The notes below the pieces were generated by a model. That model worked only from the letters and a program-made list of their open reading frames with translations, had not been told where the DNA came from and made no database searches. The translations under genes and the position numbers were made by a program. DNA of 64,000 nt. It comes from a virus. Location of the stretch: positions 1 to 64,000 of IMG/VR virus record IMGVR_UViG_3300005534_000011; one strand, given 5' to 3'. Positions 30,139 through 36,992 of the stretch are shown one piece after another; position 1 is the stretch's first letter; each line of letters begins with the position of its first letter.

Positions 30139-30166
30139 TTGCATTTGATGTAACCCCTGCTATACT
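30139..30166 (+). promoter_or_regulatory. Dyad promoter
   Basis: TTGCAT (30139-30144), 16-base spacer ending TGC, TATACT (30161-30166). Arms AGGGGTTGCAT and ATGTAACCCCT (one G-T pair). The upstream context TTTGATCAAATA also occurs at 29790 and 34720. Confidence 0.87.
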
Positions 30167-30199
30167 AACCCCATACCAACCAAATCAAGGAATACCAAA

Positions 30200-30517
30200 A
30201 TGTCTATCATCAAAGCAATCGAAATCAAAATCGTCAAAGCTGGCACTGAACATTTGGTCCACCATCAAGCGGCGATAACCCTTGAATTCGCCCCTCAGTT
30301 TGTAGGCGATATCATCAAGTCCATTTGTGGTTGCGAGCTGGACGATGACGACCACAACGATTTGAACGACTTGCATGTTTATGGCGTAATGGCGAGCCGG
30401 TTCGGTAAAGATTGGGAATTCTATGTAACTGCCAAGGTTACCTACCCCGATGATATCAATTTGGATTCCAACGTGGATTCGGATATGTTCGCCCGCAAAT
30501 ATAAGAACACTTTGTAA
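30200..30517 (+). CDS. Hypothetical protein, 105 aa
   Basis: Leader and first codons closely copy those of 29858. Acidic in the middle (CELDDDDHNDLNDL), strand-rich afterwards (WEFYVTAKVTYPDD). No family recognised. TAATG join to a small basic peptide. Confidence 0.6.
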   Translation: MSIIKAIEIKIVKAGTEHLVHHQAAITLEFAPQFVGDIIKSICGCELDDDDHNDLNDLHVYGVMASRFGKDWEFYVTAKVTYPDDINLDSNVDSDMFARKYKNTL

Positions 30518-30573
30518 TGACCAAGCGAAAGAGGCTCTATAAGCTGTTGCGGAAGCTCTGGAAGTTTCTTTGA
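30517..30573 (+). CDS. Cationic amphipathic peptide, 18 aa
   Basis: ATG 30517 overlaps the preceding TAA. The 18-residue product is MTKRKRLYKLLRKLWKFL: basic residues on one helical face and Leu/Trp/Phe on the other. It ends nine bases before a terminator. The frame is short enough to arise by chance, but the coupling and the amphipathic pattern make it worth noting. Confidence 0.4.
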   Translation: MTKRKRLYKLLRKLWKFL

Positions 30574-30581
30574 TGGTATCC

Positions 30582-30610
30582 AACCCGGTCTAATCAGCCG
30601 GGTTTTATTT
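30582..30610 (+). terminator. Rho-independent terminator
   Basis: AACCCGG and CCGGGTT (30582-30588, 30598-30604) then TTATTTT. Confidence 0.88.
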
Positions 30611-30725
30611 TGCCTAGACATCTTGACAACCATACAAAAAATATGAGAAAATGAATTGACGACCTATATTTGTGGTTGGCATGAAAATTTCCGTGAACTA
30701 TTTGATGCAAATAGCTTTAAACCGC

Positions 30726-30753
30726 TTGTATTGCATCAAATTAGGAGTATACT
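30726..30753 (+). promoter_or_regulatory. Promoter with ACACCAACC leader
   Basis: TTGTAT (30726-30731), 16-base spacer TGCATCAAATTAGGAG, TATACT (30748-30753). Same layout as 36395. Confidence 0.8.
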
Positions 30754-30786
30754 GACCCTACACCAACCGAAACAGGGAATTCAAAC

Positions 30787-31227
30787 ATGAACGCTTTCAC
30801 CCAAGCCCACACGATGACTAAAGAAATCATTCAAGCTGGTGATAACTACGCGGCCACGTTTGCCCTGTGCCTGAAACACATCAAGGGGTCTATCATGACA
30901 GAAGCTCAGAAGCTGGCAGCACAATTCATAGCCGATGCTAAAGCCCGCATAGTCGAGTTGGAAGCGTTCAAATCGACTAACCCAAGCGGTTATGTCGTAA
31001 TCACCGGGGAAGATGTTAAAATGTCCCTGCAATTTGATGCAGGTTCGGTAAAGGTTTGCAGGATCGAATCCGCTACCCGATACAGCGAACGCCGCATAGC
31101 AGACGCTATCGCTTCTCAAGTACGGAATGGTGCCAATTACAAGGCCAAATCCATTTGGTTGATTGATCAGATTGTAAATGATATCGAATGTCAACAAGAC
31201 CTGATCCGTCAATGTGAATCGATTTAA
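30787..31227 (+). CDS. Hypothetical protein, 146 aa
   Basis: CAGGGAATTC precedes ATG 30787. The first 32 residues, with HTMTKEIIQAGDNYAATFAL, match the start of a common phage early protein of unknown role. The rest is helical with one beta hairpin (GYVVITGEDVKMSLQF). Single-gene unit. The stop codon lies in a tandem AATCGATTTA repeat (31217-31236). Confidence 0.65.
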   Translation: MNAFTQAHTMTKEIIQAGDNYAATFALCLKHIKGSIMTEAQKLAAQFIADAKARIVELEAFKSTNPSGYVVITGEDVKMSLQFDAGSVKVCRIESATRYSERRIADAIASQVRNGANYKAKSIWLIDQIVNDIECQQDLIRQCESI

Positions 31228-31254
31228 ATCGATTTAAAATAATCGAAATAGGGG

Positions 31255-31283
31255 TTGCAATTTGATGTAACCCCTAGTAAACT
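31255..31283 (+). promoter_or_regulatory. Dyad promoter
   Basis: TTGCAA (31255-31260), 17 bases, TAAACT (31278-31283). Arms AGGGGTT/AACCCCT. Almost identical to the promoter at 40028. Confidence 0.82.
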
Positions 31284-31316
31284 GCAATTACACCAATCGA
31301 AATGGAAGTTGGCAAA

Positions 31317-31556
31317 ATGATCATCATCAAAGACGAGTTCACTAGCGGCGCTCAGGTAAGCATGGAAATGGATAAGGACGCGGGCGAGCTGTTCGTTTTC
31401 CATTGCCCTGCCGGTCAAGGCTGCAAGGTCAATAAATGGCCTTTGGATAGCTATCATATGCCCATTGCGATGGCGTATTACACGGAATGCTGCACAATTG
31501 AACAGCCAGAACCAGACGACATCGATTCAACTTTTGCATGCATGTGTGACGAATAA
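31317..31556 (+). CDS. Hypothetical protein, 79 aa
   Basis: ATG 31317 is chosen by analogy with the shared leader (GGAAGTTGGCAAA); an ATG at 31302 lies inside the leader. Acidic beta-rich protein with cysteines (FHCPAGQGC, TECCTI, CMCDE) that may bind metal. No family recognised. Confidence 0.6.
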   Translation: MIIIKDEFTSGAQVSMEMDKDAGELFVFHCPAGQGCKVNKWPLDSYHMPIAMAYYTECCTIEQPEPDDIDSTFACMCDE

Positions 31557-31574
31557 CCAGCGTCAATATAGGGT

Positions 31575-31603
31575 TTGCATTTGATGTAAACCCTTGCTAG
31601 AAT
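31575..31603 (+). promoter_or_regulatory. Dyad promoter
   Basis: TTGCAT (31575-31580), 17 bases, TAGAAT (31598-31603). Arms AGGGTTTGCAT and ATGTAAACCCT, differing from the AGGGGTT version on both sides at once. Confidence 0.85.
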
Positions 31604-31636
31604 CTAATCACACCAACCAAATCAAGGATTATCGAA

Positions 31637-31846
31637 ATGGCTACCGAAACCCACCTGACCCGCGAAGTGTTCACCCTCAATAAGCAGTCTGTTGGCGTCA
31701 AAGTTGCTTATAATGGTTGGTGTGCCACCTATAACGGTGACGACTGTTCGTTGTCTGATATCCCGGCTCAGTACCACGAAACCATCCGTAAGGTGGTGAC
31801 CGTAATTTGCCTCGAAAATAACTGGGTTGATATGGGGGCGGTGTAA
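31637..31846 (+). CDS. Hypothetical protein, 69 aa
   Basis: ATG 31637. Short alpha/beta protein (VGVKVAYNGWCATYNGDDC). TAATG join to the next gene. No family recognised. Confidence 0.6.
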   Translation: MATETHLTREVFTLNKQSVGVKVAYNGWCATYNGDDCSLSDIPAQYHETIRKVVTVICLENNWVDMGAV

Positions 31847-32061
31847 TGAGAGAACAATTAATCAAATTGATACAAGCGTGGCAAACTTTGGGGTTTATTA
31901 ATAGTACCCTAATGCGACCTGTCGATTATGATAGGCTGGTGTCGTCCAGACGTGCTATAGAAGTGGCTGTTAAAGCGCTCGCCGGGGTTAGCAGTTCGGC
32001 CAGCATCATTGAAGCTATGCAGGTCGTGGGTATTACCCATGATGACCTTGACCATCAATAA
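31846..32061 (+). CDS. Hypothetical helical protein, 71 aa
   Basis: Coupled by TAATG. Helical throughout (REQLIKLIQAWQTLG, RRAIEVAVKALAG). A protein of this style accompanies early operons in many phages; role unknown. Confidence 0.6.
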   Translation: MREQLIKLIQAWQTLGFINSTLMRPVDYDRLVSSRRAIEVAVKALAGVSSSASIIEAMQVVGITHDDLDHQ

Positions 32062-32072
32062 GGGATTTGATC

Positions 32073-32306
32073 ATGGCAATCGGCGAACGCAAAAGCATCA
32101 AAGGGGCACCATCACTCAAGGTTTTTGAATCGGTGATGATTAACCCACACGGTCGGGCAATCCGGTTGGACATCTGGAAGACCGACCAGACCGATGTTAA
32201 TGATAGTATTTTCGTTTTCTGTGCCAATGATTTTATCCAGACCTACGACACCGACAAGACCCTTTTGCTTGTCGAGCTGGCCGCGTACATGGTGGATAAC
32301 CTGTAA
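32073..32306 (+). CDS. Hypothetical protein, 77 aa
   Basis: AAGGG precedes ATG 32073. Basic start, then strands AIRLDIWKTD and SIFVFCANDF and a final helix (TLLLVELAAYMVDNL). No family recognised. Third gene of its unit. Confidence 0.6.
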   Translation: MAIGERKSIKGAPSLKVFESVMINPHGRAIRLDIWKTDQTDVNDSIFVFCANDFIQTYDTDKTLLLVELAAYMVDNL

Positions 32307-32323
32307 TTTGATGCAAAAGGGGT

Positions 32324-32351
32324 TTGCATTTGATGCAACCCCTGTTATACT
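32324..32351 (+). promoter_or_regulatory. Dyad promoter, exact GCATTTGATGC core
   Basis: TTGCAT (32324-32329), 16-base spacer ending TGT, TATACT (32346-32351). Arms GGGGTTTGCAT and ATGCAACCCC. Confidence 0.87.
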
Positions 32352-32376
32352 GGTATCACACAAGGGAGATACCACC

Positions 32377-32547
32377 ATGTTAGACAACAAGTTTTCAAAG
32401 GGCGACAAAGTTCAAGCCGATGGCCCTTTCTGGCTTACCGTCACCGAAGTGCGTGCTAATGGCTGGTATAGCTGCATTTTCGGTGCCATCGGCGGTTATG
32501 CTGGTTCTTTCCGTGAAACCCAACTTTCAAAATATACTGGAGCATAA
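32377..32547 (+). CDS. Small SH3-like protein, 56 aa
   Basis: AAGGGAG precedes ATG 32377. FSKGDKVQADGPFWLTVTEV, WYSCIF and FRETQLSKY read as a five-strand barrel of KOW/SH3 type; the protein at 36993 begins in a similar way. The last seven codons lie in a 27-base sequence repeated at 32886. Confidence 0.65.
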   Translation: MLDNKFSKGDKVQADGPFWLTVTEVRANGWYSCIFGAIGGYAGSFRETQLSKYTGA

Positions 32548-32912
32548 CATGGGCCTTCTCATTAGCGTTTACCGTTCGGCTGGCTGTGACTGCACTAACA
32601 ACGGTGTGTCGTCTCGTTATGATCAACTGACCCTAGTTAATGTGGGTGGTCCTTTCGAGCCATCCAATACCGCCCCGGCTGCGTGGTTGGTCAAACATCG
32701 TACAATGCCGGGTGTTGTGTATATCGTGTGTGAAGACCCGGCAACTAGCAAACGTGCCCATATGGCTGGTGGGAACTTCGGCGGTACGAGTGATTCCCGG
32801 TTTTCATCTGAAATGGCAAAACTTACCGGCTGTGCAAACTGGCACGGTGCTGCGAAGATTCACGACCGATACGAATAACCTACCACAACTTTCAAAATAT
32901 ACTGGAGCATAA
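32521..32912 (+). repeat. 27-bp exact direct repeat in front of two consecutive genes
   Basis: Identical copies at 32521-32547 and 32886-32912; both contain TTCAAAATATACTGGAGC, with TGGAG as ribosome-binding site for the genes starting at 32549 and 32916. In the first copy the sequence also encodes the end of gene 32377; the second copy is non-coding. Confidence 0.85.
32549..32878 (+). CDS. Hypothetical protein, 109 aa
   Basis: ATG 32549 follows CTGGAGCATAAC. Alpha/beta protein with CDCTNNG near the start and a Gly/Ser-rich middle; MPGVVYIVCEDP and CANWHGAAKIHDRY recur in form in early phage proteins without role. Second gene of its unit. Confidence 0.6.
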   Translation: MGLLISVYRSAGCDCTNNGVSSRYDQLTLVNVGGPFEPSNTAPAAWLVKHRTMPGVVYIVCEDPATSKRAHMAGGNFGGTSDSRFSSEMAKLTGCANWHGAAKIHDRYE

Positions 32913-32915
32913 ACC

Positions 32916-33155
32916 ATGTGGTACGAAATCAATGTTTCACTAAAAGGTAAGCACTTTTTCGCAACCGCCAAACGTAGCATTACCGACCGGGAGCAACTGA
33001 AAAAAGCGTATACCGTGTTTGCGGAAAAGTTCCCGGCAAGTGAAGGCTATGAACTGACTGTTACCAACTATGCGGTATCGGGTTATACGGTTGACCCAAT
33101 GACAGGCGAGCCGCCACGGCAGACCATCGGCGATATGGAACTCGACAAGGATTGA
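32916..33155 (+). CDS. Hypothetical protein, 79 aa
   Basis: ATG 32916. Beta-alpha-beta layout (YEINVSLKGKHFFATA, REQLKKAYTVFAEKFP, YELTVTNYAVSGY). Role unknown. Separated by one base from the next gene. Confidence 0.6.
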   Translation: MWYEINVSLKGKHFFATAKRSITDREQLKKAYTVFAEKFPASEGYELTVTNYAVSGYTVDPMTGEPPRQTIGDMELDKD

Positions 33156-33156
33156 T

Positions 33157-33360
33157 ATGAAATGCCCAAACTGTAAACAAGAATTGATGTTAAATTCACC
33201 GGTAGAATACAACGTGGAAACCTACCGAAAACCCGCTGTAGGTGTTGCGTTATGTTGTGGGGTTGGTATCAGGCTTGAGGTTGTTACTACCTTTAAAGCT
33301 ACGGTATACACCGGTAAGGCCATCTTTGACGACTGGGGTTATGAAATCAAACCAGCGTAA
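33157..33360 (+). CDS. Zinc-ribbon hypothetical protein, 67 aa
   Basis: MKCPNCKQEL gives one CxxC and LCCGVG the second cysteine pair; the rest is beta-rich. Last gene of the four-gene unit. Confidence 0.6.
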   Translation: MKCPNCKQELMLNSPVEYNVETYRKPAVGVALCCGVGIRLEVVTTFKATVYTGKAIFDDWGYEIKPA

Positions 33361-33364
33361 TACA

Positions 33365-33396
33365 AATAAACCCGGCGAAAGTCGGGTTTATTTTTG
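33365..33396 (+). terminator. Rho-independent terminator, 10-bp perfect stem
   Basis: AATAAACCCG and CGGGTTTATT (33365-33374, 33383-33392) followed by T-rich sequence. Confidence 0.92.
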
Positions 33397-33404
33397 CCTA
33401 TTAC

Positions 33405-33432
33405 TTGCATTTGATGCAATACCTGCTATAAT
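33405..33432 (+). promoter_or_regulatory. Dyad promoter with consensus -10
   Basis: TTGCAT (33405-33410), 16-base spacer TTGATGCAATACCTGC, TATAAT (33427-33432). The core dyad TTGCATTTGATGCAA is perfect. Confidence 0.9.
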
Positions 33433-33462
33433 TTGATCATAACCCAGATAAGGAATATGATC

Positions 33463-33564
33463 ATGAAAGCACTACTCAACCGGGACCGTTCAAACGTTGA
33501 TGATATCGGTTTGATTATGGTATCTGTTCTGGCGGTTGTCAGTATCCTATGGACCATCAGCTAA
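33463..33564 (+). CDS. Single-pass membrane miniprotein, 33 aa
   Basis: AAGGAATATGATC precedes ATG 33463. A charged start (MKALLNRDRSNVDD) is followed by one hydrophobic helix, residues 15-32. A strong private promoter supports it as a real gene. Function unknown. Confidence 0.6.
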   Translation: MKALLNRDRSNVDDIGLIMVSVLAVVSILWTIS

Positions 33565-33577
33565 TTTTGTTTCAGGG

Positions 33578-33605
33578 TTGCAATCTGGTTTGGATGTGCT
33601 ATTCT
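33578..33605 (+). promoter_or_regulatory. Promoter without an obvious gene
   Basis: TTGCAA (33578-33583), 16-base spacer ending TGC, TATTCT (33600-33605). The next 120 bases hold no credible frame; a hairpin AATTGAAA/TTTCAATT at about 33693-33717 could end a short RNA. Confidence 0.55.
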
Positions 33606-33733
33606 ATAGTTACTGGGGCGGCTCAGAGGCAATCACCGAAGTACCCTTGAATTTGAGTTGGCACGATTCTTGTCATAGCAATTACAATGCCAGAATTGAA
33701 ACAAATTATTTTCAATTAATTGCATCAAATAGC

Positions 33734-33761
33734 TTGACCACGCTTCTAGATGCTGTAGACT
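33734..33761 (+). promoter_or_regulatory. Promoter with GCATCAAAT upstream
   Basis: TTGACC (33734-33739), 16-base spacer ending TG, TAGACT (33756-33761). GCATCAAATAGC abuts the -35. Confidence 0.78.
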
Positions 33762-33796
33762 GACCATATCGAAACAAAACATCAGGAGTAACAAAC

Positions 33797-34210
33797 ATGA
33801 AAGTAGTAGCCGATTATCCAGCTTATCAAATCATCGATATGGAACAGGATGTACTAGACTGGCCGGAAGATACCAAAATCAATATGGCGATTGCCTATGA
33901 ATCCCGGCAGTATGGCACCATGTACCGGATGTATTATATTTCTGGTGTGGCTGCATATGTTCGTAAGTCCAATAACGAAAGCCCGGAAGAGTATCACAGT
34001 GACCCGGAAGCCGCTGTAACTCGTGCAAAATCGATGGGTCAGGCCCTGTATTGGGTAAGTGAGTGCTCTACCAGTATCACCGCGTGGAACCGTCCTAAAG
34101 AAACCCATATTTTGGGTAAGGTCTGGCAGAAAATCCGGTTTGATGGTAAGTTGTTCGAACTGGTACACAATCGCGCCGAATTCTATAGCCTGAAAGAAAT
34201 TTCGGAATAG
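33797..34210 (+). CDS. Hypothetical protein, 137 aa
   Basis: CAGGAGTAACAAAC precedes ATG 33797. Mixed alpha/beta protein, tyrosine-rich (YESRQYGTMYRMYYISG), ending with a DGKLFELVHNRAEFYSLKEI strand-helix. No family recognised. Single-gene unit. Confidence 0.62.
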   Translation: MKVVADYPAYQIIDMEQDVLDWPEDTKINMAIAYESRQYGTMYRMYYISGVAAYVRKSNNESPEEYHSDPEAAVTRAKSMGQALYWVSECSTSITAWNRPKETHILGKVWQKIRFDGKLFELVHNRAEFYSLKEISE

Positions 34211-34223
34211 CATCAAATAGGGG

Positions 34224-34251
34224 TTGCATCAATTGCAGCCCCTGCTATACT
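34224..34251 (+). promoter_or_regulatory. Dyad promoter (variant core)
   Basis: TTGCAT (34224-34229), 16-base spacer ending TGC, TATACT (34246-34251). Arms AGGGGTTGCA and TGCAGCCCCT. Confidence 0.85.
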
Positions 34252-34284
34252 AACCCCACACCAACCAAATCAGGATTACATAAC

Positions 34285-34719
34285 ATGCAAATTTCTAAAG
34301 ACATAACCGCAAACGTTCTGGCCGGTGTAATAACCTCCGATGTTAAACGTGTAGAGGCTGCCCGTGTATTGGGTATGTTCCGGGTTGTTCTGGTCGAGGA
34401 TGAAACTTACAGTTTTGAAGACCTGTGCGGCGATATGTATAACCCGGAAGCTAACCCGGATGTTGATGTAACGGTGTTGGCTCGCCAGAAGCGTGCATAT
34501 CGTGCCAGAGTGAACCGCGACGGTGTGTATGGTTCATTGGCTCAGGTACGGAATACACCAACTGGGTTATGGGTCACGGTTGAATCAATCTGGGGTTTTG
34601 TGGGTGAAGATTTTATCGGTTCCGGTTATGAATCGGACTTTATCGAAAATGCAAGTGAGTGGTTGTTTACAAACCTCGATTTGCCGAAGCTTCAAGCGGC
34701 GTTCAAAGATTTGATGTAA
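34285..34719 (+). CDS. Hypothetical protein, 144 aa
   Basis: CAGGATTACATAAC precedes ATG 34285. The first third, helix plus SYSFEDLCGDMYNPEANPDV, resembles early phage proteins containing a DLxGDxxNP segment; the rest is alpha/beta with aromatic residues (GLWVTVESIWGFVGEDF). Role unknown. Confidence 0.62.
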   Translation: MQISKDITANVLAGVITSDVKRVEAARVLGMFRVVLVEDETYSFEDLCGDMYNPEANPDVDVTVLARQKRAYRARVNRDGVYGSLAQVRNTPTGLWVTVESIWGFVGEDFIGSGYESDFIENASEWLFTNLDLPKLQAAFKDLM

Positions 34720-34735
34720 TTTGATCAAATAGGGG

Positions 34736-34764
34736 TTGTATATGATGCAACCCCTTGCTATAAT
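34736..34764 (+). promoter_or_regulatory. Dyad promoter
   Basis: TTGTAT (34736-34741), 17 bases, TATAAT (34759-34764). Arms AGGGGTTGTAT and ATGCAACCCCT. Confidence 0.87.
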
Positions 34765-34791
34765 TACCTCACACAAACCGGAGTACATAAC

Positions 34792-35046
34792 ATGCACAAC
34801 ATCCAAGCGGTCAACGACAAACTAACCGAAGGTAAAGCCACTGACCTACTGTTTACCGGGTTTCGTCAGGCCATGCGTGATGGCATGAACTATGCCCATT
34901 TCAATAGTGGGTGTGATGCGTTCGGGTTGGATGTTGTCGAAGTCCCAAGGGTCAACCAACTTAACGGCCAAAAATATTGGTCCCTTCGGTTGTATTGCGA
35001 TTGTAAATTGGTTGCAACCGCCTACGCGGATGAACATGATTTGTAA
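34792..35046 (+). CDS. Hypothetical protein, 84 aa
   Basis: CGGAGTACATAAC precedes ATG 34792. Helical first half (KATDLLFTGFRQAMRDG), then strands with cysteines (KYWSLRLYCDCKLVATAYAD). No family recognised. Confidence 0.6.
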   Translation: MHNIQAVNDKLTEGKATDLLFTGFRQAMRDGMNYAHFNSGCDAFGLDVVEVPRVNQLNGQKYWSLRLYCDCKLVATAYADEHDL

Positions 35047-35050
35047 GGGC

Positions 35051-35078
35051 TTGACAATCCAGTTACACCTGATAGGCT
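35051..35078 (+). promoter_or_regulatory. Sigma70-type promoter without dyad
   Basis: TTGACA (35051-35056), 16 bases, TAGGCT (35073-35078). Lacks the GCAT dyad and the ACACCAACC leader. Confidence 0.7.
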
Positions 35079-35106
35079 GAATCACTTTTTACCTTGAGGC
35101 GTCACC

Positions 35107-35301
35107 ATGCAAACCACGACCGTATCTCAAACCGCCTATAACCCCTCTCAGGGCGTTGTAAGCAGCCAACCCATGCAACCGGCCTACCGTGCCGAGTACA
35201 ACCCACTGTCGGCCCGCTGGATGGTTCTGAGCGAGTTTGATGTATGTGTGCAGGCTGGTTTGAGCAAAGTTGCGGCTATTGCATTAGCCGAAAGCCTCTA
35301 A
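35107..35301 (+). CDS. Hypothetical protein, 64 aa
   Basis: TTGAGGCGTCACC precedes ATG 35107. Polar, Gln/Pro/Ser-rich first half, then a helical end (EFDVCVQAGLSKVAAIALAESL). Role unknown. Terminator ten bases downstream. Confidence 0.6.
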   Translation: MQTTTVSQTAYNPSQGVVSSQPMQPAYRAEYNPLSARWMVLSEFDVCVQAGLSKVAAIALAESL

Positions 35302-35311
35302 AGATTTGAAA

Positions 35312-35334
35312 AGAGCCCCGAAAGGGGCTTTTTG
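35312..35334 (+). terminator. Rho-independent terminator
   Basis: AGCCCC and GGGGCT around GAAA (35314-35319, 35324-35329), then T5. Confidence 0.9.
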
Positions 35335-35361
35335 TTGTCTAAAAATAATTTGATGTAATCA

Positions 35362-35389
35362 TTGACATAACAATTCTGTTCTGTATAAT
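35362..35389 (+). promoter_or_regulatory. Consensus sigma70 promoter
   Basis: TTGACA (35362-35367), 16-base spacer ending CTG, TATAAT (35384-35389). Leader with ATACCAACC. Confidence 0.88.
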
Positions 35390-35421
35390 TCAATCCATAC
35401 CAACCAATCGGATTAATCAAA

Positions 35422-35694
35422 ATGCTTACTCAAACCAGCCTGAAACATCCAGTAATGCAAGACCGCATCCTGTCCGGGTTGATCGAAGCCCAGACCAAGG
35501 CCGAAAACGCCGGTCATGGTCGCGCCTACGTGGCTAATTCGAAAGGTAACAACATCATGCGGGTGGACGTGTTCAAACCGGGCCAAGTCGATTGGCTGCC
35601 GAAGGGTGGTGTTATTGTGTACGGTGAAAGCTCCCGGACCATTACCAACATGGTGGAATCCGCGTTGGGTTCTAAGCTTTCCGACTTGATTTGA
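35422..35694 (+). CDS. Hypothetical protein, 90 aa
   Basis: ATG 35422. Helix (LSGLIEAQTKAENAG) then a basic beta segment (NIMRVDVFKPGQ, GVIVYGESSRTI) and a final helix. No family recognised. Expressed from one of the strongest-looking promoters of the window. Confidence 0.62.
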   Translation: MLTQTSLKHPVMQDRILSGLIEAQTKAENAGHGRAYVANSKGNNIMRVDVFKPGQVDWLPKGGVIVYGESSRTITNMVESALGSKLSDLI

Positions 35695-35697
35695 TCA

Positions 35698-35724
35698 TAA
35701 GCCCCTGATTCTAGGGGCTTTTTA
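35698..35724 (+). terminator. Rho-independent terminator
   Basis: AAGCCCCT and AGGGGCTT around GATTCT, then T-run; the same element recurs at 38822 and, with the loop inverted, at 40697. Confidence 0.92.
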
Positions 35725-35751
35725 TTGTCAAAAAATATTTGCATCAAATGC

Positions 35752-35779
35752 TTGCAATGGTCTGAAATGGGTGTAGACT
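35752..35779 (+). promoter_or_regulatory. Promoter with GCATCAAATGC abutting the -35
   Basis: AAAAATATTTGCATCAAATG precedes TTGCAA (35752-35757); 16 bases; TAGACT (35774-35779). Confidence 0.8.
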
Positions 35780-35811
35780 ACCTATATCGAAACCAAACAG
35801 AGGATTCAATC

Positions 35812-36042
35812 ATGGCCCGTCGCGAAATACAACTGACTTGGAAAGGCGAAGATGGTGTAGAATTCACCTCTAACACCGCTATCAATGGAACAGAAGACGA
35901 AATCATTGATTATTACATGAATAATCAATTTAACGTTGGTAAGGGTCCGAACGATTATATGGCGGTTTGTGTTGCACTGGATTTTACCGATGTTAAACCG
36001 GTTGATGTATTCGGAATTAATAACTCGTTTGGGGGTCTGTGA
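35812..36042 (+). CDS. Hypothetical protein, 76 aa
   Basis: AGAGGATTCAATC precedes ATG 35812. Acidic, beta-rich then alpha (EDEIIDYYMNNQF). TGATG join to the next gene. Confidence 0.6.
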   Translation: MARREIQLTWKGEDGVEFTSNTAINGTEDEIIDYYMNNQFNVGKGPNDYMAVCVALDFTDVKPVDVFGINNSFGGL

Positions 36043-36374
36043 TGCTCTATACATTGCTTGGTTTGTACCTGATGACCGGTGCTACTAGCCCAACTGATAC
36101 TGTCGAGAAAATCGAGGGCATGCATTTGGAACAATCGGTTTGTGTTCAACGTGCCAAAATTCTGGCGGATGAATTGGGTGGGGCTCGCTGCCGACCAGAA
36201 GAGGAACTAGACGAAAACACACCGTATCGGAATACCCTCACAAAGATTCAATTGCCATCGGGTCGGGTTATTGAGTTGTGGTACACCCGTGGGGTTTGGT
36301 CTTATCCTGCTGATTTGGTTGATGAGGATCGGGAGCTTATCGAGCAATACACCCAATTCGAATACAGCCGCTGA
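36042..36374 (+). CDS. Hypothetical protein, possibly exported, 110 aa
   Basis: ATG 36042, with GGGGG upstream. Residues 1-14 are hydrophobic (MLYTLLGLYLMTGA) and could be a short signal peptide, after which two cysteines (SVCVQRA, ARCRPEE) may pair. The weak basic start leaves export uncertain. No family recognised. Confidence 0.55.
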   Translation: MLYTLLGLYLMTGATSPTDTVEKIEGMHLEQSVCVQRAKILADELGGARCRPEEELDENTPYRNTLTKIQLPSGRVIELWYTRGVWSYPADLVDEDRELIEQYTQFEYSR

Positions 36375-36394
36375 AAATAAAATCGGAATAGGGG

Positions 36395-36422
36395 TTGTAT
36401 TGCATCAAATTGAGATTATACT
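36395..36422 (+). promoter_or_regulatory. Promoter with ACACCAACC leader
   Basis: TTGTAT (36395-36400), 16-base spacer starting TGCATCAAAT, TATACT (36417-36422). Confidence 0.83.
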
Positions 36423-36453
36423 AACCCCACACCAACCAAATCGAGTAAAGATC

Positions 36454-36699
36454 ATGAAAACCGCGACCAAGACCTACGCCATAGTTGACGTTAAAAAATG
36501 GTGGTTCTCGCACTTCACCATCAATGGCAATGGGGTTTATAGTTTCACCATCCAAACCGAAACCGGTGAAATCATCAGCGGCAAGACAGCTCCCGGCCTG
36601 AATCAACATCTGTCGATGAGTCCTGCTAAGCTGGCAGACGTGACCATCAGCACAACCCCGACCGGTCGTATCAAGATGACCAACGCCAACCGGGCCTAA
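36454..36699 (+). CDS. Hypothetical protein, 81 aa
   Basis: GAGTAAAGATC precedes ATG 36454. Basic beta-rich protein (WWFSHFTINGNGVYSFTIQ). No family recognised. Single-gene unit. Confidence 0.6.
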   Translation: MKTATKTYAIVDVKKWWFSHFTINGNGVYSFTIQTETGEIISGKTAPGLNQHLSMSPAKLADVTISTTPTGRIKMTNANRA

Positions 36700-36718
36700 A
36701 GAATTTGATGTAAGGGGG

Positions 36719-36746
36719 TTGCTAATTGATGCAACCCTGTTATAAT
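36719..36746 (+). promoter_or_regulatory. Dyad promoter (variant)
   Basis: TTGCTA (36719-36724), 16-base spacer ending TGT, TATAAT (36741-36746). Arms GGGTTGC and GCAACCC. Confidence 0.82.
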
Positions 36747-36778
36747 TCCAGCACACCAACCGAAATAGGGATTCAAAA

Positions 36779-36991
36779 ATGGCTATCGCACACGACATAA
36801 CCTGCAAGAACTCGACCAATCCTAAAGGCTTTCACGTTAGCTTTAATGGTCGCCGGGCTGGGGCGTTGGGTGTTACCTATGCCGTGCAAATCAACGTTTA
36901 CGCGGATACCGAAGAAATGGCACACACCGCCATCTATCAGGAATATGAACACCTGATGTTCGTCAAAATCACTCCTATCAATGGTGATTGA
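36779..36991 (+). CDS. Hypothetical protein, 70 aa
   Basis: TAGGGATTCAAAA precedes ATG 36779. Beta-rich with basic patch (FHVSFNGRRAGALG, TYAVQINVYADT). No family recognised. Two bases before the next start. Confidence 0.6.
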   Translation: MAIAHDITCKNSTNPKGFHVSFNGRRAGALGVTYAVQINVYADTEEMAHTAIYQEYEHLMFVKITPINGD

Positions 36992-36992
36992 T

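Noticed and set aside
30623-30650. TTGACA at 30623 as an additional promoter
   Set aside because: No acceptable -10 box at 16-18 bases; the promoter at 30726 explains expression of the downstream gene.
33650-33680. TTGGCACGATTCTTG resembling a sigma54 -24/-12 promoter (similar at 30674 and 43900)
   Set aside because: The GG is present but the required GC at -12 is missing in all three places, and no activator site or gene follows at the right distance.
33536-33763. 75-codon open frame on the plus strand
   Set aside because: It overlaps the end of the 33463 gene and contains a complete promoter (33578-33605); no ribosome-binding site and no family resemblance.
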